64,000 nt of DNA from Topomyia yanbarensis (taxonomy: Eukaryota > Arthropoda > Insecta > Diptera > Culicidae). The notes under the pieces are model-generated. The model worked only from the letters and a program-made list of their open reading frames with translations. It was not told the DNA's origin and did no database searches. The position numbers and the translations under genes were made by a program. Below are positions 1-10,709 of this stretch, in pieces; position 1 is the stretch's first letter; each line of letters opens with the position of its first letter. The stretch is taken from NCBI RefSeq assembly GCF_030247195.1, contig NC_080671.1, positions 188,273,725-188,337,724 of the forward strand, given 5' to 3'.

Positions 1-1517
1 ATTTGAGTCGAGACTTAATGTCTCCAGCAAAGTTTTCGAAAGTGCTATTTCAAACAACTTTGTCAAAGACATAAATATCCCACATATTCAGAGTATCGAA
101 ATATAGTAGTAGAAAACCTTTACAACAAGCTATTCTGAAATTACTGTATTTGATAAATCACTTCTGCGGTAATTAAATAATAAATTCACATTGCATTCAA
201 GGTGCCTTTGAAGCTTACAAAAAAACAAGGGAACGGGATTTAAAACAAATAATTCCCAGGGATTAAAAGGACTCAAAAACACAAAGAATGATTCCATTTT
301 CAGGAGCTAGCATCAATTCGGCGCTGGCTTAGTCCGCCCACCAAGTTAGTGTCAGATTCTGATGAGATGAAGTCGAAACGCAAGTTTCAGTTCCATCCAT
401 CCATAATTTAGTTATAGGTTTTGTGTTCTCAACTCGCAATGATTGTTTCAAACAATTTTATCCGTAGCGCATAAAAAAATAGTTTTCACCTAAATTTTTC
501 TTCACTAAGGAGAAATATAGCAGGCTCAGTCCATTTGAATCCCTATATGTTGAATTCATGTAGCCTTCATATTTTCAACAAAATTGTTTGAAATGACATT
601 ATCAAAAACTTTGCTGAAGGCACCATGTCTCTTAATATTTTTGAAAAATTAATTCACCATAATTACCTCTATGAGAATTAATCACTAAAATTTCTATATC
701 AAAGCAGGCGCTGTTTTATGTTGATAACTTCCCGAAGTTGTCAAACCTTCAAAGTCTAGGATTATTATATTAGGTGATCTTGAACGTTGAAAATGTTTTA
801 GATCATTTATCCCACTTTAAAAGATCGCAATTTTTGACTTCATTGACATTTTATACAAGAAAATAATCTATAGAGGTTTGAAAACTGTTCCATGTTGATC
901 CTTCTTGTTTGTAGACTGGAATGACATCTGTTAGACTACTTATGGTTTTGAGTTTTCAATAATATATCATATCAAACTCATATTAAATTTTAGCATTTTT
1001 TTCAAAAAATTTGCGATTCTCATCAAAACCCCCTCCAAACCAAATTTCTGGCTACGCCACTGGAGCTGGCCAATGTTAAAAGGGGTTTTGGCCCTAAAAA
1101 CTAACTAATCAAAAGATTTACAGATTATCTTGCGGTTCTCCTCTCCATTACATAGACGCTTTTTAATAAAGTTCGGTATTTGTTGTACTTGTTTCGTCCA
1201 ATACTGTATGCCATGCAAATAACGGGAAACGAATAGCGCGTGGAAAACTACTGACACATTTCTATTCTCTGCTGCTTGACGAATGTTTTGGAGAAATTAG
1301 TATATTGTAAAATATTGGATTCCGCTAAATCCCTAATCTCCCGCATGGCTTTGTAAAGCAGCTCTCGTCTCTTTCCAACCTAATAGCTTGCATCAGTATC
1401 TCGTAGCCCACTGTGGACGAACGACACCAATTAGATGTAGTATACTTGGTATTTTCAAAAGTTTTCAATAATGTTCTGTAAAATGTTGCCATCAATAAGC
1501 TGAACCCAAATTCGACT
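1..1517. other. AT-rich non-coding stretch
   Basis: No open frame or family signature is convincing here. A segment near 320-400 (around 'aagttagtgtcagattctg') resembles diverged sequence near 4730-4790, so at least part is an old dispersed repeat. Around 1030-1070 the text resembles the decayed end of a repeat. I see no gene. Confidence 0.5.
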
Positions 1518-1592
1518 GTTTCTGAATTACCGACAGCGGTCCCGCAAGGGTGTCATCTCGGGCCTCTTATTTTCATCTTATTTATTAATGGG
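1518..1592 (+). pseudogene. Non-LTR reverse transcriptase scrap
   Basis: The plus-strand frame starting at 1518 reads VSELPTAVPQGCHLGPLIFI and continues LFING. This is the VPQGS-x-LGPLLFxLFIND block found between the two catalytic aspartate motifs in LINE reverse transcriptases. Only about 25 codons are recognisable, and the frame is lost on both sides, so this is a decayed fragment. It is closest in style to the CR1/Jockey-like RT at 58.9-59.7 kb on the opposite strand. The call rests on the motif alone, and the clade is uncertain. Confidence 0.75.
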
Positions 1593-2635
1593 GGGAAAGG
1601 CTTTCAACATGTTTCCCTCGGGTCCGAAGCTCTAGAGGGGGCCCGGATTTTGACCAGAAATTATAATTCCGACAAATATTATTTCGACAAAACTTATCTT
1701 GAAGTAGAATAAATATGTCTCTCTGAAAATTCTAAATTGGAGCAATTTTAAATTCCTTCGAAAAATTTTTTCGTTAATAAGAGAAAAATAACCGAAACAT
1801 AGTTTTGTTTTTTAAATGCGATAATTTTTTTTCTGGTTTCTCAATATGATATCAATTGGATTTTTGAATTTAAAATGTATAAATTAGACATTTTGCAATC
1901 GCTGATAACTCATAAACTATTCAATGCATTGAAAAACATTTCAGTTGGCAAAAATTGCGATTATATATACCTAGAAGATTTATCCAGTACCTCAGATGAA
2001 AGAAGTTTAAAAAAATCAAACGGTTTTGCATTATAAAAAAATCGGGATCGAAAACTCACATATCGTCCCGACGAAATCAGAAATAATAAGTTTGTAAAAA
2101 AGACGAAAACTGAAAATCCATTGTTTCATGTTCATTGGCACAAAGTCCATAAGGAAAATTATATTTCGATACCAGAAGATACAAATTGTCGACTAACGCA
2201 ATATATTGACAGTCACATTTAACTCTTTTTATTTCCTAATGATTTTCGTGTTTTAAGTTTGACATTAAGCAATTTACGAATCCACTCTACTGGTTGGTAT
2301 TCTAGCCTCTCTTAGCGACCATGGTGTTACCGCCCTATGCAACAGAACAGCTCTGAGTACAGAACCGTTACTCTGCATGAATAGAGTGGATATTGTGTCC
2401 TCTGGGATAATAAATTCAATTGTGGGCCCCTCAGTGGTGATTTTTCTGCAGCCAATTCCGGCCATCCTTCCGCTCAAAGGTCTTCGTTGCATTTCTACCT
2501 GTTTCCAATATTGAGATCGCTACATCTGGAACCTCCCGATCGTTCATCTCACTGGCTTGAGAAAACTGAATCAAGTAGACATTAGTGATCTAGACCCGCG
2601 AATTCAAGTAATGTTGAACCTATTAGAATATGTAT
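1593..2635. other. Non-coding, AT-rich
   Basis: No supported gene. A 72-codon minus-strand frame at 2274-2492 matches no family I know and has no flanking support. The rest is AT-rich sequence with homopolymer runs. Confidence 0.4.
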
Positions 2636-2639
2636 CCTT

Positions 2640-4062
2640 CGGACACCATGGTGTTACCAGTTTATAAGGGAATTTGCTGTATGATCGTACTCTTCAACCC
2701 GTAACTCCGGAACCGGAAGTCGGATCAACTAAATTCAATAGCAGCTTATGGGAGGGTTAAACTGTTCATTTGAAACTAAGTTTATGCAAATCGGTTCGGC
2801 CATCTCTGAGAAAATTGAGTGACGTTATTTGACACAAACATACTCACAGACACTTTGAGATCTCGACGAACTGCACCGAATGGTGTAAGAGACTCGACCC
2901 TGCGGGCCTCGGTTAAAAGGTCGAAATTCTCGCCCGATTGCTTAAGCTTTCTCTAAGAGAATAGTAAAAATGTGCGAAATCAACCGTCCCAAAAAGTTTA
3001 TTTTTCTCCATTTTTTTGGGGATAACAAAAATTTTTTTGGGATAACAAAATCTATAGGAATAATATACCTTACGTTTGAAACTAAGTTTGTGAAAATCTG
3101 CCCAACCATCTACGAGGAACTGATGTGAGTTTTTTTAATTTTGAATTTTCTATTTTTCCGGGAACTTCCAGAACCGTCTACGGTGGTCAATGTGGCCAAC
3201 AAGAATTCGATGGGCCGTTAATAACATAGAACTGCAAATGCTAGATGCTCCTATTTAAGCAAAAAATTGCTTTCATCGTGGTATCGTTTTGAATAGGAGT
3301 TTTCTCTGTGACCACACTCCACAACCCGTAACTCTGCAACCGGAAGATGGATCGAAATGAGATTTAATAACAGTTTTTAGGGAGCAACACCGTTCATTTC
3401 AGGCTAACATTGGTCAAATCGGTCCAGATTCAGGCATCACTGAGCAATTGATGTAACTGTTATTCTGAATTTTAAAACTTCCACTGGGGCTTCCGGAACC
3501 GGCGATGGTGGCCAATGTGGCCAAAGAGACTTTGAATGACTGTTAGTGACCTAGAACTACAAATCCAAGCAGTTGTGGTGACATTTTGGAAAAAATCACT
3601 TTTTTACCTTCATCACCGTATATGTTGAAATCGGGATTTGCTGCGTGTTCGTACTCTTCACCCTGTAATTCTAGAATCAGAACTTGAATCAGTTAGAAAT
3701 TCCTTAGCTGACAATGGGAATACCTTTCATTTGAGACCAAGTTTGTAAAAATCGGGTAAGAATTCGCTGAGATATAGTTATGACATTAACTTACGGACTT
3801 GGTAAGTTCCCCGGGGGCCTCAAAAACCATCATCATTACTGATATAGATACGTAAATCCTAGTAATGCTGCACATATTTTAATATGTATTGCATTATTTG
3901 GACATAATGGTGGTACCAGTTTATATGGGAATTTGCTGTGTGATTGTACTCTTGAACCCGTAACTCTGGAACCGGAAGTCGAATCAATAAAACAAATCAA
4001 TAGCGATGGGAAGGTTGTACCTTTCATTTGAGACTAAGTTTATGCAAATCGGTCCAGCAATC
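2640..4062 (-). repeat. Satellite-like mosquito repeat element, minus orientation
   Basis: Four diverged repeat units are visible. Each contains a 'cccgtaactc-n-ggaaccggaagtcg'-type core, near 2700, 3320, 3660 and 3955, followed by 'catttgagactaagttt' and 'gcaaatcggt'. Unit spacing is about 300-620 bp. The same units occur in the other orientation at 36.9-38.3 kb. I read this as a non-coding repeat element of unknown class whose interior is built from related units. It has no coding capacity. A fold-back MITE copy abuts its high-coordinate end. Confidence 0.7.
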
Positions 4063-4644
4063 TGAAGCGGAGTGATCAAAACTTTTGTACATTATAGTAT
4101 ACCATTTCAATAACATGCTGTAATTTTTCCATGCAAAAATATCGACAAACGACTCGGTGACGAAGCTTTTTGTAGAACATCTCTGGAAAAACATGATTTG
4201 CGGTGTTTCCTGCCTTTCAAAAACTACTTAACCGATTTCTTTCAAATTTTTCATGCACATACTATAATAAAAATAGCTAAACCCCTACGTTGAGTTTTTG
4301 AGATAATTTTTCATGTAAGGGGGTGTTTACTCATAAAAAGGCGGATTTTTTTTTCGTGAAAAATAGTAATTTTTATTTAAAATGAGTAAAAAAAAACCCT
4401 TAACCAAAAATTTATGTCAAAAACTCAACGTTGAGGTTAGGTATTTTAAACGTAGAATGTTTATGCAAAGTTTGAAAGAAATCGTTTAAGTAGTTTTTGA
4501 ATGGCAGGTAAGACTACAAATCATGTTTCTCCAGAAAAATGTTCTACAAAAAGCTTCGTCACCGAGTCGTTTGTCGATATTTTTGCATAGGTGTTATTGA
4601 AATGGTATACTATAATGTACAAAAGTTTTGATCACTCCGCTTCA
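4063..4644. mobile_element. Fold-back MITE, TTAA family, copy A (outer ends missing)
   Basis: The two halves are reverse complements: 'tgaagcggagtgatcaaaac' at the left is mirrored by 'gttttgatcactccgcttca' at the right. The interior mirrors as well, including 'atcgacaaacgactcggtga' and 'acttaaccgatttctttc'. A short AT-rich centre lies near 4330-4380. Two more copies are at 20.7 kb and 25.2 kb. Compared with the 20.7-kb copy, this one lacks roughly 45-60 bp at each outer end. There is no coding capacity, so movement would need a transposase supplied elsewhere. Confidence 0.85.
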
Positions 4645-7600
4645 CGCAAATAAAACCTGCTACAGACTGTGTAGTATAGAGTTCAATACAAATAAGTACC
4701 AAGTGATCAGCTGTAGTCGGTGTCGTTAGCACTAAGTTAGTATCGCATTCCGATGACACGAATTCGAAATGCAAATTCCATAACAAAATTATCCGAAGAA
4801 GTTATAAAACGACCAACGTAATAGTGTGTGAGGTAGTTTTGCATAGAATTCATATGCGTTTCCAGAGGAAATCTGACAGCAATAGCCAACCCTTTTTGAT
4901 TTCGATAGAATTATGACACATGTCTTCGATACGGAAGATGATGTATTTTTTACTGATCCTCTTAACCCAAAACAACTTTTGAAAAGGGCGTATGTAGTTT
5001 TTGACAAAAACCTATCCAATACATACGCCCTTTTCAGTTTTCAAAGGTTAATCTTAAGTCAAGTCCGTGTCTAGAAAAGAGAAAAATACAATATCTTTCA
5101 AATCTAAGCAATGTGTCTAATTTCATCAAAATCGAATTGGGCCGTGCTCACTAGTTAATAGATTTAGCACGGAATTGCTCAGTGCCATGAATTTATTTGA
5201 TTTATTACAAAGAGTTTACGAATAGCTGAACGGTTTGTTATGGAAGAATTTCAGTGTCATCTTTGGTACAGCAAACTGCAGTACTAAATTTCGCCATTAT
5301 ATGGACGCCAAAAGTATCTTTTAAACGGAGGGATATGGAAAGTTGGTGACTTCTGCCAAGTTGTACATTAGATTTTTGTATTAAATCATCTGTGCATGTT
5401 CACATTATACCGTATGGGTGATATTGTTTGCACCACTAAGCAATACAAAAATTTGAAAATTCAAAGAAATGTTAAACAATGTTCATTATCGATTCGACTT
5501 TTTTCTTCTCCGCACAAAACGCAGACGATTAAATCTTTCTTTTGATGATAAGCGCCCCCAGTCTTTTCTAGTTTTAGTTGCTGAATATTTAATCTCTCTA
5601 AAATGCCCAAGGGTACTACATAAAAATAGCCCTAATTAACCCCCCTGATCATTATAAAATTGAATCACTCCCTCTAGATATCCAAGTTTTAATATGGTTG
5701 TAAAATGTTCCGCTTAGTTAATAATTAATCGCCCCAATAATCTCCCTGCTAAACGCCTTAAAGTGCATTACTATATAAAACGACACTAATAGCTGTAAGC
5801 TTAAACGCGTACTAACTGTTTTTAAAGCGGACTAACTTTTAAACTGCCCATGATCGCAAACCAGTCCCATAAAAATAGGAAATCCCATAGAAAACGGGAC
5901 AAATATGCGATCATGGGTAGTAAACCGGCCTAAAATATGTAGTAAGCTTTAACCAAACGATGCTGTCATATATATTGCTGCGTTCTGATCTGCAATACAC
6001 GACTTTTTTTTAAAAAACAACAAATTCAAGTTAAAGAAAATGAGTAAATTAGACAACATGGAGAATTGTTTTTCATTCCGATATTTTCTTGCAGTAAAAT
6101 AGCTTTTCTTCGTCATATGTCTCGTTTCATAGCGTGTGAGAACAATTTTGTCAACTTGGAGCCGATATGTTTCTGAACTTAGAACTTTAACGTGTTGAAT
6201 AGTTGATAGTTGGCCGATGATGTGCAGTTTTTTATAGTGACATAATATTCAATGCACAAAAGAAAATAAATTGGTATACATATGCATGTTTTCATTTAGT
6301 TTGAATACGCGCATGTCGAGTTTGGGGTGGTTGAACCATCGGTTGTAACTGGTGCCATAATAGTTATTATAAACTTTGATTAAAAATTGGTTGAAATATT
6401 TCCATTTGAATTCTTAATGAACTGTGAATGTCATTCTAATTGAACACGATACCTGTGGACGTGGGAAGAATATTTATAAACTTATGATCAATTGATCACT
6501 ACAATAACTGACAGAATCATATATCTGTTGAATTATTTCTAGAGTTCATTAATATTTTATTTTAACGGGTTAGTATTCCAAATTTATGTCGTATTATTTT
6601 CTGAGTTTCAGTTCAAAGTATATTTTGAAAAGGTATATTTTGGAAAAGTAGATAAGTATAGTAGACATATGTACCGGTCGTTCAGAACTATTGAAGTATT
6701 TGCCAACAATCAAAACAAACATATCGATCACCGTTGCATTTGCGATCTATTTCAAAATATTTTGTATTTGGATGTTTTATGTGAGTTTATTCTTATTAGA
6801 ACAATGCGCATTCATTAAAATCTGATATTCAATATTATTTTAGGGTATTTACGGAGCCACTTTGTAAGCTGTTAAAATTCTGATTTAATTTGTTAACCAC
6901 GAGTGCAAATAAGAAAATTCATAAGATACTGCATTTTACGATTCATATTCGATTATCATTTATTTGAATCTATCCCCTAGAAAAATTAATTTTCTTTCAT
7001 TGTTTACTTTCTTTGATGTGTGATACGATAGATATATAGGCAATAATTTGTGAAAATATGTTATTTGTTCTCATAGCGATATGCAAAAATAAAAGAATCA
7101 AAACAATTCTTATTGCAGTTATGTTTCTAATTCGCAAAAACAACTTTGATCTGAATATGAATTCGAATCGATTCAATTTATCCAAACGTACTCTACTGTA
7201 ATCCTTTGATGTGCAATTGGAATCAAGCGTGTAGAGAGAAGGAAAGAACGAGGAAGTTAAAAATACGGGTAGATATATCTTTCCTACCTGATAAAACTGG
7301 CTTTATTATTGTCATCTTTATTGCGAGCAAAGAGAGCCATATTCATTCAGAAGAAAGCCGAAGAGAGGATTGAAAATAACGAAGTATGCGCAAGAGGAGC
7401 ATGACAATTTTTTGCATATTTTTGTCTTCTTCTGGTATTATGATGCTGCCATTTGCATAACTATGTTCTGATCGGCAATACACGGAAATGTTAAAAAACC
7501 GTACCATGAAGTTAATTGAAAATTCAATGTTGTGTATTTATTTTTTAAAACAATTTTGGAATCCTCGATTGAGCTTAAACAAAGTAACATTAGAATTTTT

Positions 7601-8275
7601 TAAGATTCATAAATGGCTAAAACGTTATTTTGCTATTTTACTAATAATGGTGCATACTATGCAGAACGTTATGGAGTTACATTGTTAGTCGCTAGCTACT
7701 CCAAGGATTGAGAGAGCTTATATTCAGACAATTCAGCCAAATCTGACTATTTCAAATTAAATTGACAATCAACCTAACAATTATTAGAGATGTGAAACAC
7801 TACTTATGTCTCCTTTGGAGAGTTTTTGACAACTGTCAGTCGGTCCAACTAACGAATTTGGAGGGAGGTGTGACCCAACCAGCGAATCACAACTGAACTC
7901 CACTAACCGTGCGTATAGAATTTGGCAGACCTTTTTTGCTGAAAATGAAGTAATTCAAATTATCAGCACGATTACTTAATCAAGCATGAAGCTGATTTTC
8001 AGCGAAGTAAATCTATCAAATGGGTTAAATCCAAATTGCTGAGCTTTCAACATCTTGGATTGCCAAAACGTTCAGTTCAACGAAATTTTGCTGGCGTCAT
8101 GCGAAAATTGAGAAAGCTTCAAATCCCGGTTACAAAATTATACATTACAATTAATTACTTCCTATAGTCTGCGATCTGTCTGATAATGAATTGATAATTA
8201 TAACTTTACAAATGGAACCTGACACTGGATGCAGACAGTGAATCTTCAGGAGGTACCTCGACAAAATGGCCTGCG
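4645..8275. other. AT-rich non-coding stretch
   Basis: About 3.6 kb without a supportable gene. It holds a small hairpin at 5847-5917 and a diverged short repeat ('ctgatcggcaatacacg'-like, near 5980 and near 7470) with relatives near 15.95 kb. Short open frames here have no signature and look random. Confidence 0.5.
5847..5917. other. Small two-step hairpin
   Basis: CCCATGATCGCA at 5847-5858 pairs perfectly with TGCGATCATGGG at 5906-5917. A second stem, GTCCC/GGGAC, lies inside it (5864-5868 with 5896-5900). The 71-nt size falls in the range of miRNA precursors, but the stem is interrupted and nothing shows that it is transcribed. It may equally be the core of a tiny MITE. Confidence 0.35.
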
Positions 8276-8506
8276 TTAAGCCAAACCGAGCTAAGCGCCA
8301 TAATTTTTTTCGTGTATTTTTCGTACCAAAATTCATTTTTCGATAACTTACCATTTACGTAGAAAGTCAATGAACACTTGCTTGCTTTCGTTTGCTATTT
8401 GAGCTCCCAAAACATAATAGATATTAGAGTTCCTAGTGTTACATTGGATGTTAAAGCGATTTTAGATAAAGTACCTCAAAATGGCGCTTGGTCCTCTTTG
8501 GCTTAA
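8276..8506. mobile_element. Short TTAA-flanked MITE candidate
   Basis: TTAA at 8276-8279 and 8503-8506 flank imperfect terminal inverted repeats: GCCAAA...AAGCGCCAT at 8280-8301, against its reverse complement at 8481-8502, with the middle 7 bp diverged. The 223-bp interior has no coding capacity. TTAA target duplications are the hallmark of piggyBac-type transposition. Confidence 0.5.
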
Positions 8507-8510
8507 CACA

Positions 8511-8832
8511 GGGCAAATACGGTGTAAACCATAACTCAAAATTTCCTGGACCAATCTTTCTGAATTTTGCACAGTCTTTCTTCTTCACATCATTGCACCG
8601 GGAAATACAAGAGCTTTTTGCAAATTGCTTAATACTATTTTTTTACAAGCATGTTTATCGTTTTTTGGCAATAATCGGACTTTGGCTTCAAAGTGCTACG
8701 AAAAATTAGACAATTGACCAAAAAATAAAAGCTCCTTTAGTTACTTGTGGAATGATGTGAAAAACAACTGTGCAAATGTCTCAACGGTTGGTCCAGTAAA
8801 TTTTGAGTTATAATGTGCACTGCAAACCCCGT
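8511..8832. repeat. Imperfect inverted repeat
   Basis: The left arm, about 8511-8597 (containing 'ataactcaaaatttcctgga'), is mirrored at about 8750-8832 ('ttggtccagtaaattttgag'). The arms clearly align but are well diverged. This is probably an old fold-back element. It overlaps the right edge of the TTAA MITE candidate, so the two may be parts of one composite. Confidence 0.55.
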
Positions 8833-8872
8833 TTTCGACGTGGCACCTGATTGAATAGACAAACAATCTTTG

Positions 8873-9389
8873 TGTATCGATTTTGTTGGCTATTTTCGGC
8901 AAATTTGAGACTAAGAGAAACGAAAGCAATGAAATTGAAAGACGGATAGTTATTCTAGAGCGAATCAGTTATAAACTTAGAACGGAAAACTAGAACTAGG
9001 CAGGCTCATATGGGCATGATCGAAAGGAAATGTGCAGAATTTTTTGCCTTCTGCAGAGTAGGAGTTGGGCGTTTCACCCAAGTCTACCGCATGGTCTATG
9101 GTCTATGGTAGAACACGACGCCGGCGTCGGCGGTAAAACATGATGATGAGTTATGTTCTACCATAGACCATGCGGTAGACTTGGGTGAAACGCCCAACTC
9201 CTACTCTGCAGAAGGCAAAAAATTCTGCACATTTCCTTTCGATCATGCCCATATGAGCCTGCCTAGTTCTAGTTTTCCGTTCTAAGTTTATAACTGATTC
9301 GCTCTAGAATAACTATCCGTCTTTCAATTTCATTGCTTTCGTTTCTCTTAGTCTCAAATTTGCCGAAAATAGCCAACAAAATCGATACA
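8873..9389. repeat. 230-bp perfect inverted repeat with 57-bp spacer
   Basis: Bases 8873-9102 and 9160-9389 are exact reverse complements as far as I can read them: 230 bp with no mismatch and no gap. The spacer is 9103-9159. Next to the spacer, pairing resumes after an 8-bp slip caused by a tandem 'ggtctatg' in the left arm. A transcript from either strand would fold into a long uninterrupted duplex. A direct 'acaaacaatctttgt' lies just outside both ends (near 8860 and 9420). Unlike the other fold-backs in this window, its arms show no divergence. Confidence 0.9.
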
Positions 9390-9858
9390 GTAGAACCTTG
9401 CGGCAATTAAAACATAGTAACAAACAATCTTTGTATCGAAGAAAAATTGAAGAATCCAATTTTTTGCCGATAATACCTTACACAACCCCCCTTAAGTTCC
9501 GACACGATTTAGGTAATTCTTCCGTATTCAACTTTTTGCGTCATTTTGCCAAGTCATCTGTCCAGTCTCAACTTTCACAACTCTTTCATACCCTGTGCAT
9601 ATCTGTTCTATCACTAAGAATTAAATGACAATTTGTTCTATAGTGGAAATACTAATCGTCCAAGTTCTGATGGAAAAATACAAATAGCGAAACAATATAA
9701 GCAAGCTTCGATATCATTTAAATAACGTTGATGAATATTTGTAGCAGATTGTTTTCCGTAATATTTACATAGGCTATATGGCATGGTTTTATTTACAATC
9801 TTTCATTTAGTTTTAGTTTTGACTCTTTCGACAGTAGTAAAAATATAAGTAAAGTTCC
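9390..9858. other. Non-coding gap before the LINE
   Basis: AT-rich sequence. One 76-codon plus-strand frame at 9398-9628 has no signature. I see no gene or clear repeat. Confidence 0.4.
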
Positions 9859-10301
9859 ACTTGCTTATTGTGTTTTTTTTCCAATTCGTTTATTTGATAA
9901 GGCAGGTTTGCGTTAGCTTAAAGGTGCCAATTTTGTTTTGTTTTACATTTTAAATTACTTAAAACTAGGGGATTACATATTGATTAGCTATACATATACA
10001 CAAGGGGGTAATATAATTTTCGTAAGATTAGGGGGTCATTTAGTTTTTATGGCAATATGGTTTGACATTTTTAGCAATGAGATTATTGGAGCAAATAATG
10101 TTTAACTAAGGGGGAAAATTTATACGACTATCTTAAAAGTAGCAATAATTAGAGGGCGTGATTAAATTTTGTAGAGATTCGGAGACATTAATTAGAGTTA
10201 TTTTATGTGGTAGTAGAGTTGGGCATTTTCAACGAGATCATATAATATAATATTTAAAACTAGAAAAGGCAAGAAGAGCTATATGCTTCATGAAGATATT
10301 T

Positions 10302-10321
10302 GGGGGGGGGGGGGGGGGGGG
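10302..10321 (+). repeat. Homopolymer G20 in the LINE 3'UTR
   Basis: Twenty consecutive G on the plus strand, so a C-run in the LINE RNA. No equivalent run of this length is seen in the other 3'-end copy, where 9 C precede 'taatcttacg' near 16130. Confidence 0.9.
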
Positions 10322-10709
10322 AGGGGTGTTACTTCTGTGTATAAGAGTCAGGGGAAGTAGGGTGGACAAACATGGCAGGGGGAGAACATTATTTCAGTTT
10401 CAGACTTCGGGAGATCAACGGATGGATTACAGAATCAGGGTGGCCTTCATCAGGAAGAATCATGTACTGGGACGCCGGGTGGTCGTTCTTAAGATGGCAG
10501 GGGTTTCTCCAGACGATTTCGTAGTGCGGCTCAGATGTTGATCGGCTACATTTCGAGTTGTGCGTGTGATGTTCGTGCTTTAGGTCCCGTGTTTGTTGGC
10601 TCATTTGACAGGGATGTTTTGTGTCGCCTTGGAGTCGCATCAAACCATCGTGGGTGTATGGTACAGGTGGAAGAGAGCGTTTCTGAGAATGATAAGGAAA
10701 AAGGGGCAG

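Noticed and set aside
2274..2492. 72-codon minus-strand frame as an exon
   Set aside because: No family resemblance and no flanking coding signal; length is within chance expectation.
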